Below are positions 23,544 through 34,333 of a stretch of 64,000 nt of DNA, piece after piece. The stretch comes from Brachionus manjavacas (taxonomy: Eukaryota > Rotifera > Eurotatoria > Ploima > Brachionidae): NCBI GenBank assembly GCA_019054805.1, contig JAHQIY010000008.1, positions 1,845,501 to 1,909,500 of the forward strand, written 5' to 3'. Position numbers and translations under genes: made by a program. Every line of letters starts with the position of its first letter. Position 1 is the stretch's first letter. The notes beneath the pieces are model-generated. The model was given only the letters and a program-made list of their open reading frames with translations, did no database searches and was not told the origin of the DNA.

Positions 23544-24850
23544 GGCTCTTTAATATCTAGGCCATAAATTTAGAATAAAATACCCCAAATTTAAAATTTT
23601 TTACCCCAATTTTTTAATAAAATACCCCTTTTAATTAAGTAAACCATAAAAAATTAAGATTTACACCTAATTAAATAAGATGTTACTTTTTCTTTTATTT
23701 TGACACTAAATCAATTAAAACTACACCTAATTAATTAAAACGAACTCTAGTTTATTAAAATGAAACCTAAATTTTTTGACACTTTTTTAATAAATATTTA
23801 AAAAATATTCCTATATAAGAAAATTTTAAATTCAAAACGTTTTGGTTTGATTCCATTTCTAAACGAATGTCGAGATAATATTTTGAAAGAATGGTCAACT
23901 GAACGTGCACCTACATTATCATTGATTGATCCAGAAACAAATCAGCCTCAAATCGTTGACAACTTAAATCAAAAAATATTTTATGAATTTCCAAATGTTA
24001 CAAAGGATGACTTAGTAAAAGCTTATAAATGGAACAGTTATAACAAAACAATTATTCATTTGAAAGATGATAATTATTATTATTTAACTGCTGATGACAA
24101 GATAGATATCAACAAAGAACAATGTAAACAATACAATCAGTCATTAATTGAAAAAAATGGTTTTCATTCGATCATATGATTACTTCCATTTTTAGTATTC
24201 GTAAAATTAAATTCAATGAAAATAGTTGGACTTTGAGTAGTTGCAATTGTTGGTATTGGTTAAAAAATTACAAATGTTATCATCTTACAACTATTGCAGC
24301 AAGAAAAAAAATGCAATTTCGACTCAGTTGGTATGGATATACCTATACAAGCCAATAGAAAGAAAGGAAGGCCAAAAGACACAGCTGGACCACTTGAACA
24401 TCAACCGAAAGAAACACAAGCAACAAATTCGGCACCTAAAGGGATTGATACAGATGATGAAGATTCGAGTTCGACAAAAGAAAATCCATCAAAAATACCT
24501 CGAATTGATTCAATCAAACAAGTCGAAGAAAAGTTTTGTGATAAATGTGGCGCTAAAATGACTAAAAGAAGATATTGGGCTTGCTCAAATAAATGTGGAA
24601 AAAGTAAATTTTTGGGGTAAGTATGCTCTGAATTCGACTAAATTTTTGGGGTTAAAAATAATAAAATAGTTCATTTTTATTAATTTTGGTATTTTTATAA
24701 TTAATTTGGTGTCGATTATAAAATAAAATTGTCATTTTATTTTTTTAATTTCTTTTTTATTTTTTGGTGTTATCTTAATAAAATAGGGGTAAAAAATTAA
24801 AAATTTGGGGTATTTTATTCAAAATTTGGGGTAATAAAACTAAAAAAGTC
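23544..24850 (+). mobile_element. Mutator-like (MULE) element with SWIM transposase remnant
   Basis: Nine bases, CTAGAAATA, flank both ends (23535-23543 and 24851-24859). The inner ends are related inverted repeats (GGCTCTTTAATAT at the left, GACTTTTTTAGTTTT at the right when inverted). These lead into repeated AATAAAATACCCC and TTTTTTACCCC subterminal motifs on both sides. Inside, plus-strand frames 23847-24179 and 24176-24620 carry the C-terminal part of a MULE transposase. A SWIM zinc finger (SSCNCWYWLKNYKCYHL, CxC...CxH) is followed by a basic GRPK tail (RKKGRPKDT) and a short C..C...C..C motif near the end. The catalytic DDE core is absent and the frames are interrupted, so this is an internally deleted relic. 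Age looks moderate because the target duplication is still perfect. Confidence 0.85.
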
Positions 24851-24859
24851 CTAGAAATA

Positions 24860-25192
24860 AAGATAATTAAACTGTTCTAAGGAGTTAATATTTTAAATTT
24901 TATTTTAATATTTTTATATATTTTAAATTTCTTAGAAAAAATAAACTAGCCTATAACTTATCAACTAAAGCAAAAAGGGAATTTATGAATATCAAAAGAC
25001 TTTTTTATCGGTCTTATTTCAACACAAAATAATTGAAAGAATTATTACTTTTCTTTTGAATTTTTGGTTTTAAATAACTCATCCTAGATTTAAAAGAGAA
25101 ACTAGTAAAAATGAATAAAATAAATTTCTTTGTGATCAAAAGATCAATAAATTGAAGATGTGGTTCAAAAAATTTTAAAAAAATTCAAAAAC
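24860..25192. other. AT-rich sequence, nothing recognised
   Basis: No gene or clear element end seen between the MULE and the inverted repeat arm. Confidence 0.4.
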
Positions 25193-25413
25193 TTTTTTAA
25201 TTCCTGATTTAATTTAAAATTTTTACAGAATTCTTGTATACTGAATTAAAATAAATGCAGTGTTAATCAGTCTAAAAAATATAGGCAGTTAAAAGATAGT
25301 CTCTTGATTAACTTTGAAATTAAAATTATTTCTTTACTTGTATAAAAAAAACTATAAAAGCTAAAGTTTTATTGTTTTAAAAGAATAAAACTAAATATTC
25401 TATGTTTGAAGCG
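25193..25413 (-). repeat. Right arm of the long inverted repeat (partner 21715-21925)
   Basis: Inverse copy of 21715-21925, including ACTGAATTAAAATAAATGCA and CTAAATATTCTATGTTTGA. See the partner entry. Confidence 0.75.
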
Positions 25414-25639
25414 TCGCACTTTTTTATAAATAATATGAAATTGTTTAGAATTTTTGAGACGAAAAAATACACCAAATATTTATATATGTATTTATGCTCT
25501 ATTAACATTTTTTACTAGTGTTATTTTTATAGTAAAAGAAAAACATTTTTGTTTTTTAATGACTTTATTTTAAAATAATTATTTTGAATTTTTTTATAAA
25601 TATTTTGGATGAAAAATAAAAATAAAGTCATAAAGCCAT

Positions 25640-25866
25640 TCTTCTTTGACTTGTATTTAAAGGATTCAAAAAAAATTTTAATAATCAAGTCCAAAAGTTG
25701 ATGATCATCAAAAATTCAAATTTAAAATTCAATCTTTTTGATAAATTACAGTTTTGAGTCTTTCTATCTTTGAGTAAAATTATTCTCAAGTTCTTATATA
25801 CAAGTCAAAATTACCAATTCATTTCATTTGACTTGACTTTGACTTTATGACTTTTGAACAACTCTG
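25640..25866 (-). mobile_element. hAT-type MITE end fragment
   Basis: Ends ATGACTTTTGAACAACTCTG, the inverse of the CAGAGTTGTT terminus. It is preceded by the GACTTGACTTTGACTTTA motifs typical of the family. The inner boundary is uncertain. The flanking eight bases do not match those at the 21276 copy, so the two are separate insertions. Confidence 0.5.
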
Positions 25867-26009
25867 GAAAAATCTAATAAATAAACTTTAATTTTCACAA
25901 AAACATTAAAAAAATAACAAACACATTTTTTACATTTCGTAAAAAATGATTAATTAAATTCTGAATAACATTAAATAAGTTAAAATAAAATTTCAATTTC
26001 AAATCAATT

Positions 26010-28264
26010 TTAATGCATATCGACAAAGTCCACTAAAGTTTTGGGCAAATTATTTTTGTAATCGAATTCATTTTTTTTTATAACAACAGCACATAAACAT
26101 TTTAAGGACAAATAATTAAATTTTTCCTTAAAAACCACTAAATACTTTTCTTCATACTTTTGAATAAATGTCTTATTATGGTCGTTTCTGTAGTCCAAAT
26201 GAGCACCGTGCTTGAGAAACAAAGCAATTGTGGAGTCAACTAGAGGCTTATTTCTGTACAACTCTTTGGTCATAATGCACGCATTAACACAATTGTTTTT
26301 GCTTGATCGACTCCAATGCTGCTTTGAATCCGGATCAGCACCACATCTCAAAAACAACTCAGCACATCTGACACTAACCGGGTCGTACAGTTTAAACTGA
26401 TTCCGGTATTGGTAATCTATTAACAAATTTGATTTTAAGCACATGGCTAAAATACTCATTTCCCCAATAAAATTTCTATCATAAATAACCAAATTTCTAG
26501 CTAGATTTACCAAGTCATCACTAAACTGGTCCGATTTATCAACCAGCAAGCGAATCATTGAAACTGAAATTTTTTTTAGATTCTCTAAATTGTGGACTAT
26601 GTAAAAGTGGTCTTTGGATGCACAAGAGTCTACTTTTACCATCTGTTTCACCAATCGTTCATCGTTGAACTCAAATATTTCATCAGAATTGAATTCATCT
26701 GGACAAAAATTGGTACGGAACAATGATTTTGGCCCGGTTTGATGCACCCTATTCATTTCATGTAGGCAAATTTTGAGAATTTTGACCAAAAATTCGTCAA
26801 AAAGAACCATGCTATATTTGGTCAGACGACGATTTGTTTGCAAATAATTAAGAAAAGCAGCAAAGTTTAATAAATTGAGCATTATCGAGTCGTCCAAAGG
26901 TCTCAGATATTTAATTTGAAGACACAGAGTAACTGTCCATAGATACTGAATTCTGTCACAGTTTTTGGCAAAAAAACTTTCTTGATTGAATTTTTTTACA
27001 ATAAAAAAAAGCATGTTGTAAAGGTCAAATTTGGCAAAGTTGTTCAATCGGTTGGATTTGATCAGCACTCGTTCTCTAATGAGCAAATTTTGCATTATCA
27101 TTTCAATTGAACACTGGGAAATTTTGCTAAGGTCAGAGAAAGAGTTGAATTCGGGCAGAAAATTTTGAATATAAATTGGATCTTTGACAATTCGGCCCTT
27201 TTTTCCTTCAACCAAAGACATCTCCCAATAATCCAGTGCTTTATGGAAACTTTTCTCACACATTTTGCTGCCAATTATTTCCAAAGCAAATATTTTTACT
27301 GTTGAATCAAAGCGAAATTTTTTAATTAAAATATTAAATTTTTCGCAATCACCTTTCAGCAAAAATAAAAATAAAATCAACTAATGATCAACTTACCATT
27401 TAAAGCTGCCAACACCAGCGGAGATTCGAATGTCAAACTTTTTGCCACACTAGGATTCTGACTGATTAGATAATTGAATTTATCATTTTTTCTTAAATCA
27501 ATACTATAAATAAAAACATTTCTTCCCAAATTATTTTTAAGCTGTAAATCAGCGCCATGGCTTATTAGATATTTAACCATTTCTAAATTATCCTCAATAT
27601 TACGCACTGATAAATAAATAATTAAAAAAATCTATTTCTTTTAATTTATTCAAACAATTACCAGCATAAAAAAGACAATTTTCTCCTTTTGAATCCAAAG
27701 TGTTCACATCAACTTTGACTTCTTCGACAAGATAGCGGACCAGAGTTAAATTGTTTGCAAGACAAGCAGCCCTAAACTAAAGTTAACACTTGATAAACGC
27801 GAAGAATACAAAAATTACATTAAAGGAGTAGAGCCAAAGTAGGATTCAGCATTTGAGTTAGCGTTTGCACCCATTGAGACAAAAAACTTTACCATGTCTA
27901 TATTTTTCATTGATTTTATACGACAAAGGTGCCACAAAATAGGTGCCGTAAAATCAAATAGAGCCTTGTATCCGTCATTGGTTTCATAACTAAAAAAAGT
28001 AAAGTTGTCCCAAAATTCCGAGTTTTTCATTGAAATCTTTATCTCAAGATCGGCATCACATTCATTGATTAAAAATTTAGATATTTTAAAATTATTTCTC
28101 AAAGCTGCTAATAAAAGATAGTTTGGTCCGCAGTTTAAATATGTCTTGTTGGTGTAAGTCGAGTTTATGAGCATGGAACGATCAGATTTAGTCAATGATA
28201 ACAAATTTTTTTTTAAAGATTCCAAGTCATCGTTTTCAATAGATTCAATAATCTTGCTATTCAT
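26010..28264 (-). CDS. FEM1-family ankyrin-repeat protein (CUL2 ligase substrate receptor)
   Basis: Four exons, 28264-27819, 27771-27662, 27606-27397 and 27352-26010, with phase-consistent GT/AG junctions, encode 702 residues (human FEM1B has 627). The N-terminal half is ankyrin repeats (for example FFVSMGANANSNAESYFGSTPLM, shown here in part as GANANSNAESYFGSTPLM, and MVKYLISHGADLQLKNN). The middle matches the FEM1 TPR-like region. The C-terminus is diagnostic: a last repeat with FLKHGAHLDYRNDHNKT, then SLKCLCAVVIKKN, where FEM1 has its VHL-box-like SLKCLAARAV, then NLPKTLVDFVDMH against human QIPRTLEEFVGFH. FEM1 proteins recognise Arg-ending and related C-degrons for CUL2 E3 ligases. It is fast-evolving, and orthology to FEM1A, B or C cannot be decided by eye. 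The ATG at 28262-28264 is the first in frame. Confidence 0.85.
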
Positions 28265-29529
28265 TTTTGCACAAATTTTTTCAGATTTTAAATCAAAATG
28301 AAAAAATTATCAGAAAAGCAAAATAATTTTTTATTACAATTTTGGAAAAAATAAAGGATTTCTTGTTTTCTGGTCAAAAAACAACTTGGCATGGCGTTGA
28401 AGAATGGCTTATTTAGGAGAAATAACGTTAAATAAAATCTGATTTAGTGTATTACTAAATTTATAATTTTGAAAATAAATGCATACGAAAACCACAATAC
28501 GAATTCTATCCATGTAAGCCAAATAGAGAATTCATAACCTAAAATGGAATATGGAATAAATAAATAAACGAAATTGAAGATAAAAATGAAAGATTTTGCC
28601 AGCATAAATTATAATAAAATAAATTAGTTGATTTAAAAAAATAATAAAAAAATTTTAATATTAAAATTATTAATAAGGTAAAAACAAAAAAATTCTATTT
28701 CTGAAAATTTAAAAAATTTATTTTAAAAATAATAACTTTTAAAGATGATTTTAATTAAAAAAAATTAAAATTTTTTTATTATTATTTAATAGAGTCAAGA
28801 GCATTTGTATTTTAAGTGATTTCTAAAATATTTAATTGTGCTTGAAAAGTTTAAAAAGAATGCAAAAATGGATGCAAAAAGTTTCTTTAGATTTTTTTAC
28901 CTTTTTTTGTTATTTAACTTGTGGTCACATATTTTTGAGTTAGAGTACTGGTCACATAATATGTGACCATCTGATCATTTGTGATAATAGACCCTTTTTT
29001 TTATTTTAAGAATTAGAGAGTTTTTTTTTTCTATTTAACTTTTTTGAAATTTTGAAATTACGTTGTTTCATTAAAACTAAAAACTGAAGCATGTTAAAAT
29101 TTGAAACATAATTACGCAATTATTTTTAGAAATGTAAAATAGAAAAAAAAAACTTGCCAATTTAAAAATTTAAATTTGTTGGAGACCAGTTTAAAGATTT
29201 ATGTGATCACTTTTAAATTTTTTATTTCCAATCAGAAAAGTAAATAATTGACAAAAGGTGTAATTATTTTTATTTTAACGACTGAATCTTAAATTTAAAA
29301 AACGTTTTTTTTATTTTAATTTTTCATTTTCTTTCTTTTTATTAGTTTTTGTAAAATTTAATTCATTTTTTAATCTTTAATAATGTTTCATTCTAACACT
29401 TTTTTCTTGAATAGCTAAAAATGGATGTAGAATGAAAATTTTGTGCTGATTTGAAAAAAAATGATAATTTCTTTAGCTTTTGATTATTATCCACATTAAA
29501 AGTATTAATATTTTTTTTAAAGTAGGAAA
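28265..29529. other. AT-rich intergenic sequence
   Basis: No exon seen. Two copies of a GTCACATA-type motif occur near 28924 and 28951 (TGTGGTCACATA, GGTCACATAATATGTGACC). The second is a perfect GGTCACATA palindrome around AT. Confidence 0.4.
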
Positions 29530-29856
29530 TATTTTTATTTGATGCAAGAGTCTCAAGAATTGGTTGAAAAAAGCAACAATTTTAATGTCACCAAAATCCA
29601 AGGAAGAGGTCACTGCTTCAAATATCACAAAGAAATTTCGAGGCTCCAACATAGAGATAACTTTTTTTTCAACAGAACCGCTAACATATGGAACTCACTG
29701 CCAAATCAATTAGTTGAAGCCCCTAATGTTAACAGCTTTAAAGCAGGCATTGATTGCTGGATGAGCAGCAATCAATCACATCAGCTGTCATAGTGTGCCT
29801 TATCAGCACACTCGCTGGCTAGCCAGCTACAGTCAAAACTACTACTACTACTACTA
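29530..29856 (+). mobile_element. 3' end fragment of the CR1-like LINE family
   Basis: An 84-codon frame (29539-29793) is the extreme C-terminus of the LINE reverse transcriptase, including FFNRTANIWNSLPNQLVEAP and NVNSFKAGIDCW. It is comparable with the copy at 10660 (FLTNRVVDIWNGLSTRAINA). A short 3' UTR with an inverted GCTGGCTAGCCAGC follows, then ACT triplets at 29836-29855. Confidence 0.85.
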
Positions 29857-29962
29857 GTCTAAAATCAATTAAGACGAAATCGTTGAATCTTTTTTTTAAT
29901 CTAAAGTTCAATTAAAATTAAATTACAGGAACTATTTATTTAAAAATTTTTATAATAACTAA

Positions 29963-30198
29963 TTAACTGGATTCCTTCGAGATAGCTTTGTAGTTGATAT
30001 TAATTTTGTTTCGATTACGAATAGTTCGCCAGATCGCCAAAGTTTCATCTGTGGAACAAATGTAAAAATTAAAAAAAAATTAAAATTTTAATTCTTACTT
30101 TTGAATTCTTTATATACATTGACAATTTCGTGCACTGCCTCTTGTCTTTTTGTCTTAAGTGCACCTAAAGAAATTGCTGGCTTGGTTTTTCCATTCAT
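29963..30198 (-). CDS. Small two-exon protein of unknown function (61 residues)
   Basis: Exon 1 is 30198-30099 and exon 2 is 30048-29963, separated by a 50-base intron (donor GTAAGAAT, acceptor TTGTTCCACAG). The joined frame starts at the ATG and ends in TAA after 61 codons. The sequence begins MNGKTKPAISLGALKTKRQE and ends NINYKAISKESS. It is basic, predicted helical, with no signal peptide or membrane segment, so it is probably cytosolic or nuclear. Strong splice sites, a compact intron and visibly lower AT content than the surroundings support a real gene. I do not recognise the family. Confidence 0.7.
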
Positions 30199-32458
30199 TT
30201 TTTATCAAAATTCGAAATTTTAAAGAAATAAGAAAATTCAATCATAAAAATATATTGATCCAAAAAATTGTAGTAGTCATAGTAATTCTTGAGAAAGTCT
30301 AGTCGATCAACTTACTTTATTTTTTTTGTAGTTAAGATGTTTGATATTTAATTAAACAAACAGGTCTTCTAAATGGAGGCTAGTTGAATTATAAAAAATG
30401 GCTTCATTAGATTTGGAAATTCAATGAAAAAATGACAATGGAATTCAGAAGTTTAAGAAGCCTCTCATGGTCCTCGGCTAGAGATGAAATCTGACATACA
30501 TGTTTTCTATGACACATGGTTTTTACATAAGATTACACTAAATTACTTTATTTAAATTTTTAAAGAAATATTACAGGATTAATTAAAAAGATTAAAATTG
30601 AAAATTAAGCTTTTTCAGCTTATTATAGAGAATTTCTAATTTTCGCACACAAAAATTTCTTTCCTCGAATTTTGTCCAAGAGTTAGAAAAAATTTTGGGT
30701 CATTTTGAGACTTTTGAAAGGTAATATCTAAAACTTACACCCATCAAGACTGCAAAAAAACAACACCAGGTGTAAATCGCCAAAATGTTTTTAAAAGTTC
30801 AAATCTTTTTTGATACTTTTATTCCTAATTATCTGAATTTTACTGTACACCCATTTTCATCTAAAAAAAAAATTTCATCACCTTTAAATTTCGAATGAAA
30901 AATTCAAGTTTTAAATCAACATTAATTAAGGGAGGATGAAGTTGGGAGAAATTTTTTGTAGAATAAAACATTAATAACATAATCGAACGAGGAAATGCGG
31001 TATAATTTGTCCCTAACGGACGGACCTAATTTGTCCTTAAGGTATGATACCTTCAAAATTAAAATAAAACATTCAAAAAGTCAATTTTTATTTTAATATT
31101 TTATTTTAATTTTATCAATCCGAAATTTACTTAAAAACGAGATGAGTTTAGGGCTTAAAGGTGAAGTTCAATCAAAAAATTTAAAATAGAATTTACAGGT
31201 TAATAGATTTAAGCTCTAATTTTTACAACTAAAAAGCTTCCCGCTGTAGGAAGCGGCAGTAACCTTTGAAAATTTTATAAAATATTCAATTTAGTTAAAA
31301 TAAATAAGCATTTATTTTTAAATTTTTTTGCATTAATTTTAATTTTTTAGAAAGCATGAAAAAATATAAAATTTTATTTTAGAATTTATTTTTTTGAATA
31401 AAAATTTCTTGTCTTTAAAAATCTTTACAAACAAATGATGAAAAATTAATTTAAAAAAATGTTTTGCTCACATTTAACAGGTGTTAAAAAGACGTTCTTT
31501 GTTTTACGAGTATGATAATTTAAATTCTTCTTTGTTTTTTTATTTGAAAAAGAGTATCCAAAAATTAAAAAATTATAAAAAAACAACTATAAAATTTTAT
31601 TTGAATTTTCATAATGTCTTTTAATCCAAAGCTTATATTCAATTTCACAAGTGTGCTAAGCTCAAGTCAATTTATAAACTTGATCAAAAGAAATAAAAAA
31701 TGAGGAATTTTTTAACTTTCAATTTTTCTACAAGAACTGAATATTTTAGAGGTTTTTTCTACATAAATTCCTGCCAAAAATCCGATCCGATCAGGGTATT
31801 GGTAAATTCTGAGGGTTGGACATGCAAACAAAAAAATTAAGAAAAATATTTTAAATTTTAAAAACTATATAATATTTGTAAGTCATTTCAAATTTCCAAA
31901 ATATTTTCTATATTTAATCATTATTTTTCATTTAATTGAAATTTCGGACAACCATTTTTAGGCACCCATCAAAATTTTTGCAGATATTGCTAATTAATTT
32001 TAACTTTTCTCTTTGAATAATGTAGTTGTAGTTTTTTTAGTAAGTCTGCTTTGATTTCCAAAATAAAAATTTTGCATTTTTTTTTCTATTTTTGCTTTTT
32101 TAATACTTTTTAGACAAGATTAAAGAATTTATTTTCGGCTACTACGAAAATATTTACACTTGTTCTTGTATTGTTTGATATCTTATAATGTCTTAACTGG
32201 ACTCGTGAACATAAGAAAAAGAAGCCAAAAAGCATTTTTTTATCCTTTGATTTAAAATATTTTTCTAAAATAAATTTGGCATACTAATCAGTAAATAATT
32301 TGGTATTTAAATTTTGGTTAATCATTTGATATATATCAAAATTTCATATGAGTTTGCATTTTTTAGCGTTAGATAATTAGAAAATATAAAAGTCAGTTAA
32401 AATAATTTTATTTTGTTTTTGTTTTTTTTAATAAATTAAAAGATTGCACGTCACGCAC
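30199..32458. other. AT-rich intergenic sequence
   Basis: No supported exon. Short less-AT patches occur at 31005-31030 (TTTGTCCCTAACGGACGG, with a second ATTTGTCC) and near 31240 (CTTCCCGCTGTAGGAAGCG, a small hairpin). Neither is assigned. Confidence 0.4.
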
Positions 32459-32860
32459 TCATTTTTTCATAAAATAGTGATAATAATAACAAAAATAGTT
32501 GTATGGTTCACAATAACTGTAACTAGGGTGTATTGGAAGAAATTTTAAACCAGTGATTTTTTGGTAAGCACCACCCTTTAGATTCCCTTTCTTGGAAGAA
32601 TCTTTCAAAAAAATTGGTCTAAATATTGATATTTGGTCCTCAAATGATTCACTTTCTGATGTAAACTCTTCTGAAATTGATTCAAAACTTTCAAAAGATT
32701 CGACTGATATTGAATTTTCATATGAACTAAAAAAATTTTGATAATCATCTGGAAGAAAGCCATAGTCAAACAAGTCGCGGCTTTTTAAATTCCCCAGTTC
32801 TGTGGACAGCAGGCTTTGGCTTCTAGCAGAAACAAAAAATAAAATTAATAAGCATTTCAT
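32459..32860 (-). CDS. Small secreted protein, Ser/Glu-rich with Tyr-rich C-terminus
   Basis: Single exon of 133 residues. The N-terminus MKCLLILFFVSARSQS is a good signal peptide. The middle is acidic and Ser/Phe-rich with imperfect repeats (ESFESFESISEEF, ESESFEDQ). The C-terminus is Tyr-rich (YNYFCYYYHYF) and ends in Lys-Lys, a pattern reminiscent of the Gly/Tyr-rich secreted peptide at 61687, which ends YYKRR. The first ATG of the frame directly precedes the hydrophobic core. No family is recognised. A lineage-specific secreted, mucus or cuticle-type protein is a guess. Confidence 0.6.
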   Translation of the reverse strand: MKCLLILFFVSARSQSLLSTELGNLKSRDLFDYGFLPDDYQNFFSSYENSISVESFESFESISEEFTSESESFEDQISIFRPIFLKDSSKKGNLKGGAYQKITGLKFLPIHPSYSYCEPYNYFCYYYHYFMKK

Positions 32861-33089
32861 TCTAGTTTTTAATTTTTAGTTTCTAGTCTAGATCAAATAA
32901 TTTTTGGTCAATTATTTTATAATCATTTAATTGCTAATTTTAACCATTTCCATAAATATTTCGATTGGCATCATTTTAAACTTCTAAATTAAGAATCCTT
33001 TTAAAATTTTACTCTTTTTTTATTTTCTACCTTGAACTGATCTCTCATCAATTCATTGAAAAAAATAGTTTCTCAAAAAATTTTTTTTT

Positions 33090-34333
33090 TAGTAGTAAAA
33101 ATAACTGCGACTCGAGCAAGTCGAGTTAAACCGTAAGGCTGTGGCAGTTCTTTGCAATCATACAAGATTCTGTACCATGAACCATTCATCAAGTCTTGCT
33201 TTGAAGGAATTTAATGAATTTGCTTCAACAACATTTTTTGGCAAACAGTTCCAGTCGTTTACAACCCTGTTTGTGATAAAGTTGAAACGTGATGGACAAT
33301 TTTTTTATAAGTCTATATATCTTATTATTTTAATAAGTTCGATATTATAATATCTTCTTTCAGGTATAGATTCCAAACACTAACTCCATATTCAATAAGA
33401 GGTCTTACCAATGAGGTATACAATAACTTGACCACATTGGCGTCATTCCCAAAATCTTATTCGCTCTGCCAGAAGAGTAGCTAACATGTGCACCCCATTT
33501 TAGATCATTTTGAAAAAACACACCCAAATATTTTTCCAATATTGTTTTATCTAATGATTCTGTTCCATATTTATTAAAAATTGTGTAGTCAAACTGAGGA
33601 TTTTTATTACCAATATGCATAACTTTACACTTTTCTACGTTTAAATCAGTCGCCCATCTAATCGCCCAGCTTAAAACAGTATCTATATCGCGCTGTAAAG
33701 ATAAGTTTTCATTTAGATGGTAAACAGCTGCTTAAATTTTCATATCATCAGCATAGACTTTTGTTTCATTACTTAAAGATTCGGACAATTCGCTTATGAA
33801 AATAACAAAAAGAAGAAGCCCAAGGACGGATCCTTGCGGAACCCCACTAGTAACATCAAGCCATTCTGATTCAACGTTACCAAGAACAACCCTTTGCTTT
33901 CTTTCATCTAAAAAATTTTTCACCCAATCTAATATTTTTCCTTCAAATCCATTAGCTGATAACTTGTAGAGTAACAGTCGATGTGAAACTTTGTCAAAGG
34001 CCTTGGAAAAGTCAGTGTATACAATGTCGATCTGATTGCCAGAGACTAGTAGATTTGAGATTATATCCATTGTTTCTAGTAAATTTGTAGAGCACGACTT
34101 TTTTGGAACGAAACCGTGTTGAGCGTTAGATAAAAGAGCGTTTTTCAATAAGTGTGTTAACATTAGTTTTTTAATTATGCTCTCCAGTATTTTACAGACA
34201 ATACTGGTAAGTGAAACAGGACGATAATTACCTGGATCGAGCTTAGCTCCATTTTTATATAATGGAGCCACATTTGCATTTTTCCAAATGGAAGGTAATT
34301 CACCTGTTGCAATTTTAGAAGAGTTTATCATTT
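33090..34333 (-). mobile_element. 5'-truncated CR1-like LINE, minus orientation
   Basis: The frame 34331-33732 encodes the reverse transcriptase core: NYRPVSLTSIVCKILE, DFSKAFDKVSHR, SGVPQGSVLG and the catalytic YADD. After a frame break, 33620-33405 continues with KVMHIGNKNPQFDY and EKYLGVFFQNDLKW. The C-terminal domain is damaged down to about 33110, and the 3' end has TAGTAGTA, the inverse of the family's ACT tail. It is the same family as the copies at 10660, 11850 and 29530. The 5' end is lost near 34333. Confidence 0.88.

Noticed and set aside
21276-25866. A single 4.6 kb hAT transposon bounded by CAGAGTTGTT termini
   Set aside because: The eight bases outside the two ends do not match and the inner sequences differ, so these are separate insertions.
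28924-28970. GGTCACATA palindrome as a nuclear-receptor-type site
   Set aside because: It is a single motif in AT-rich DNA with no supporting context.
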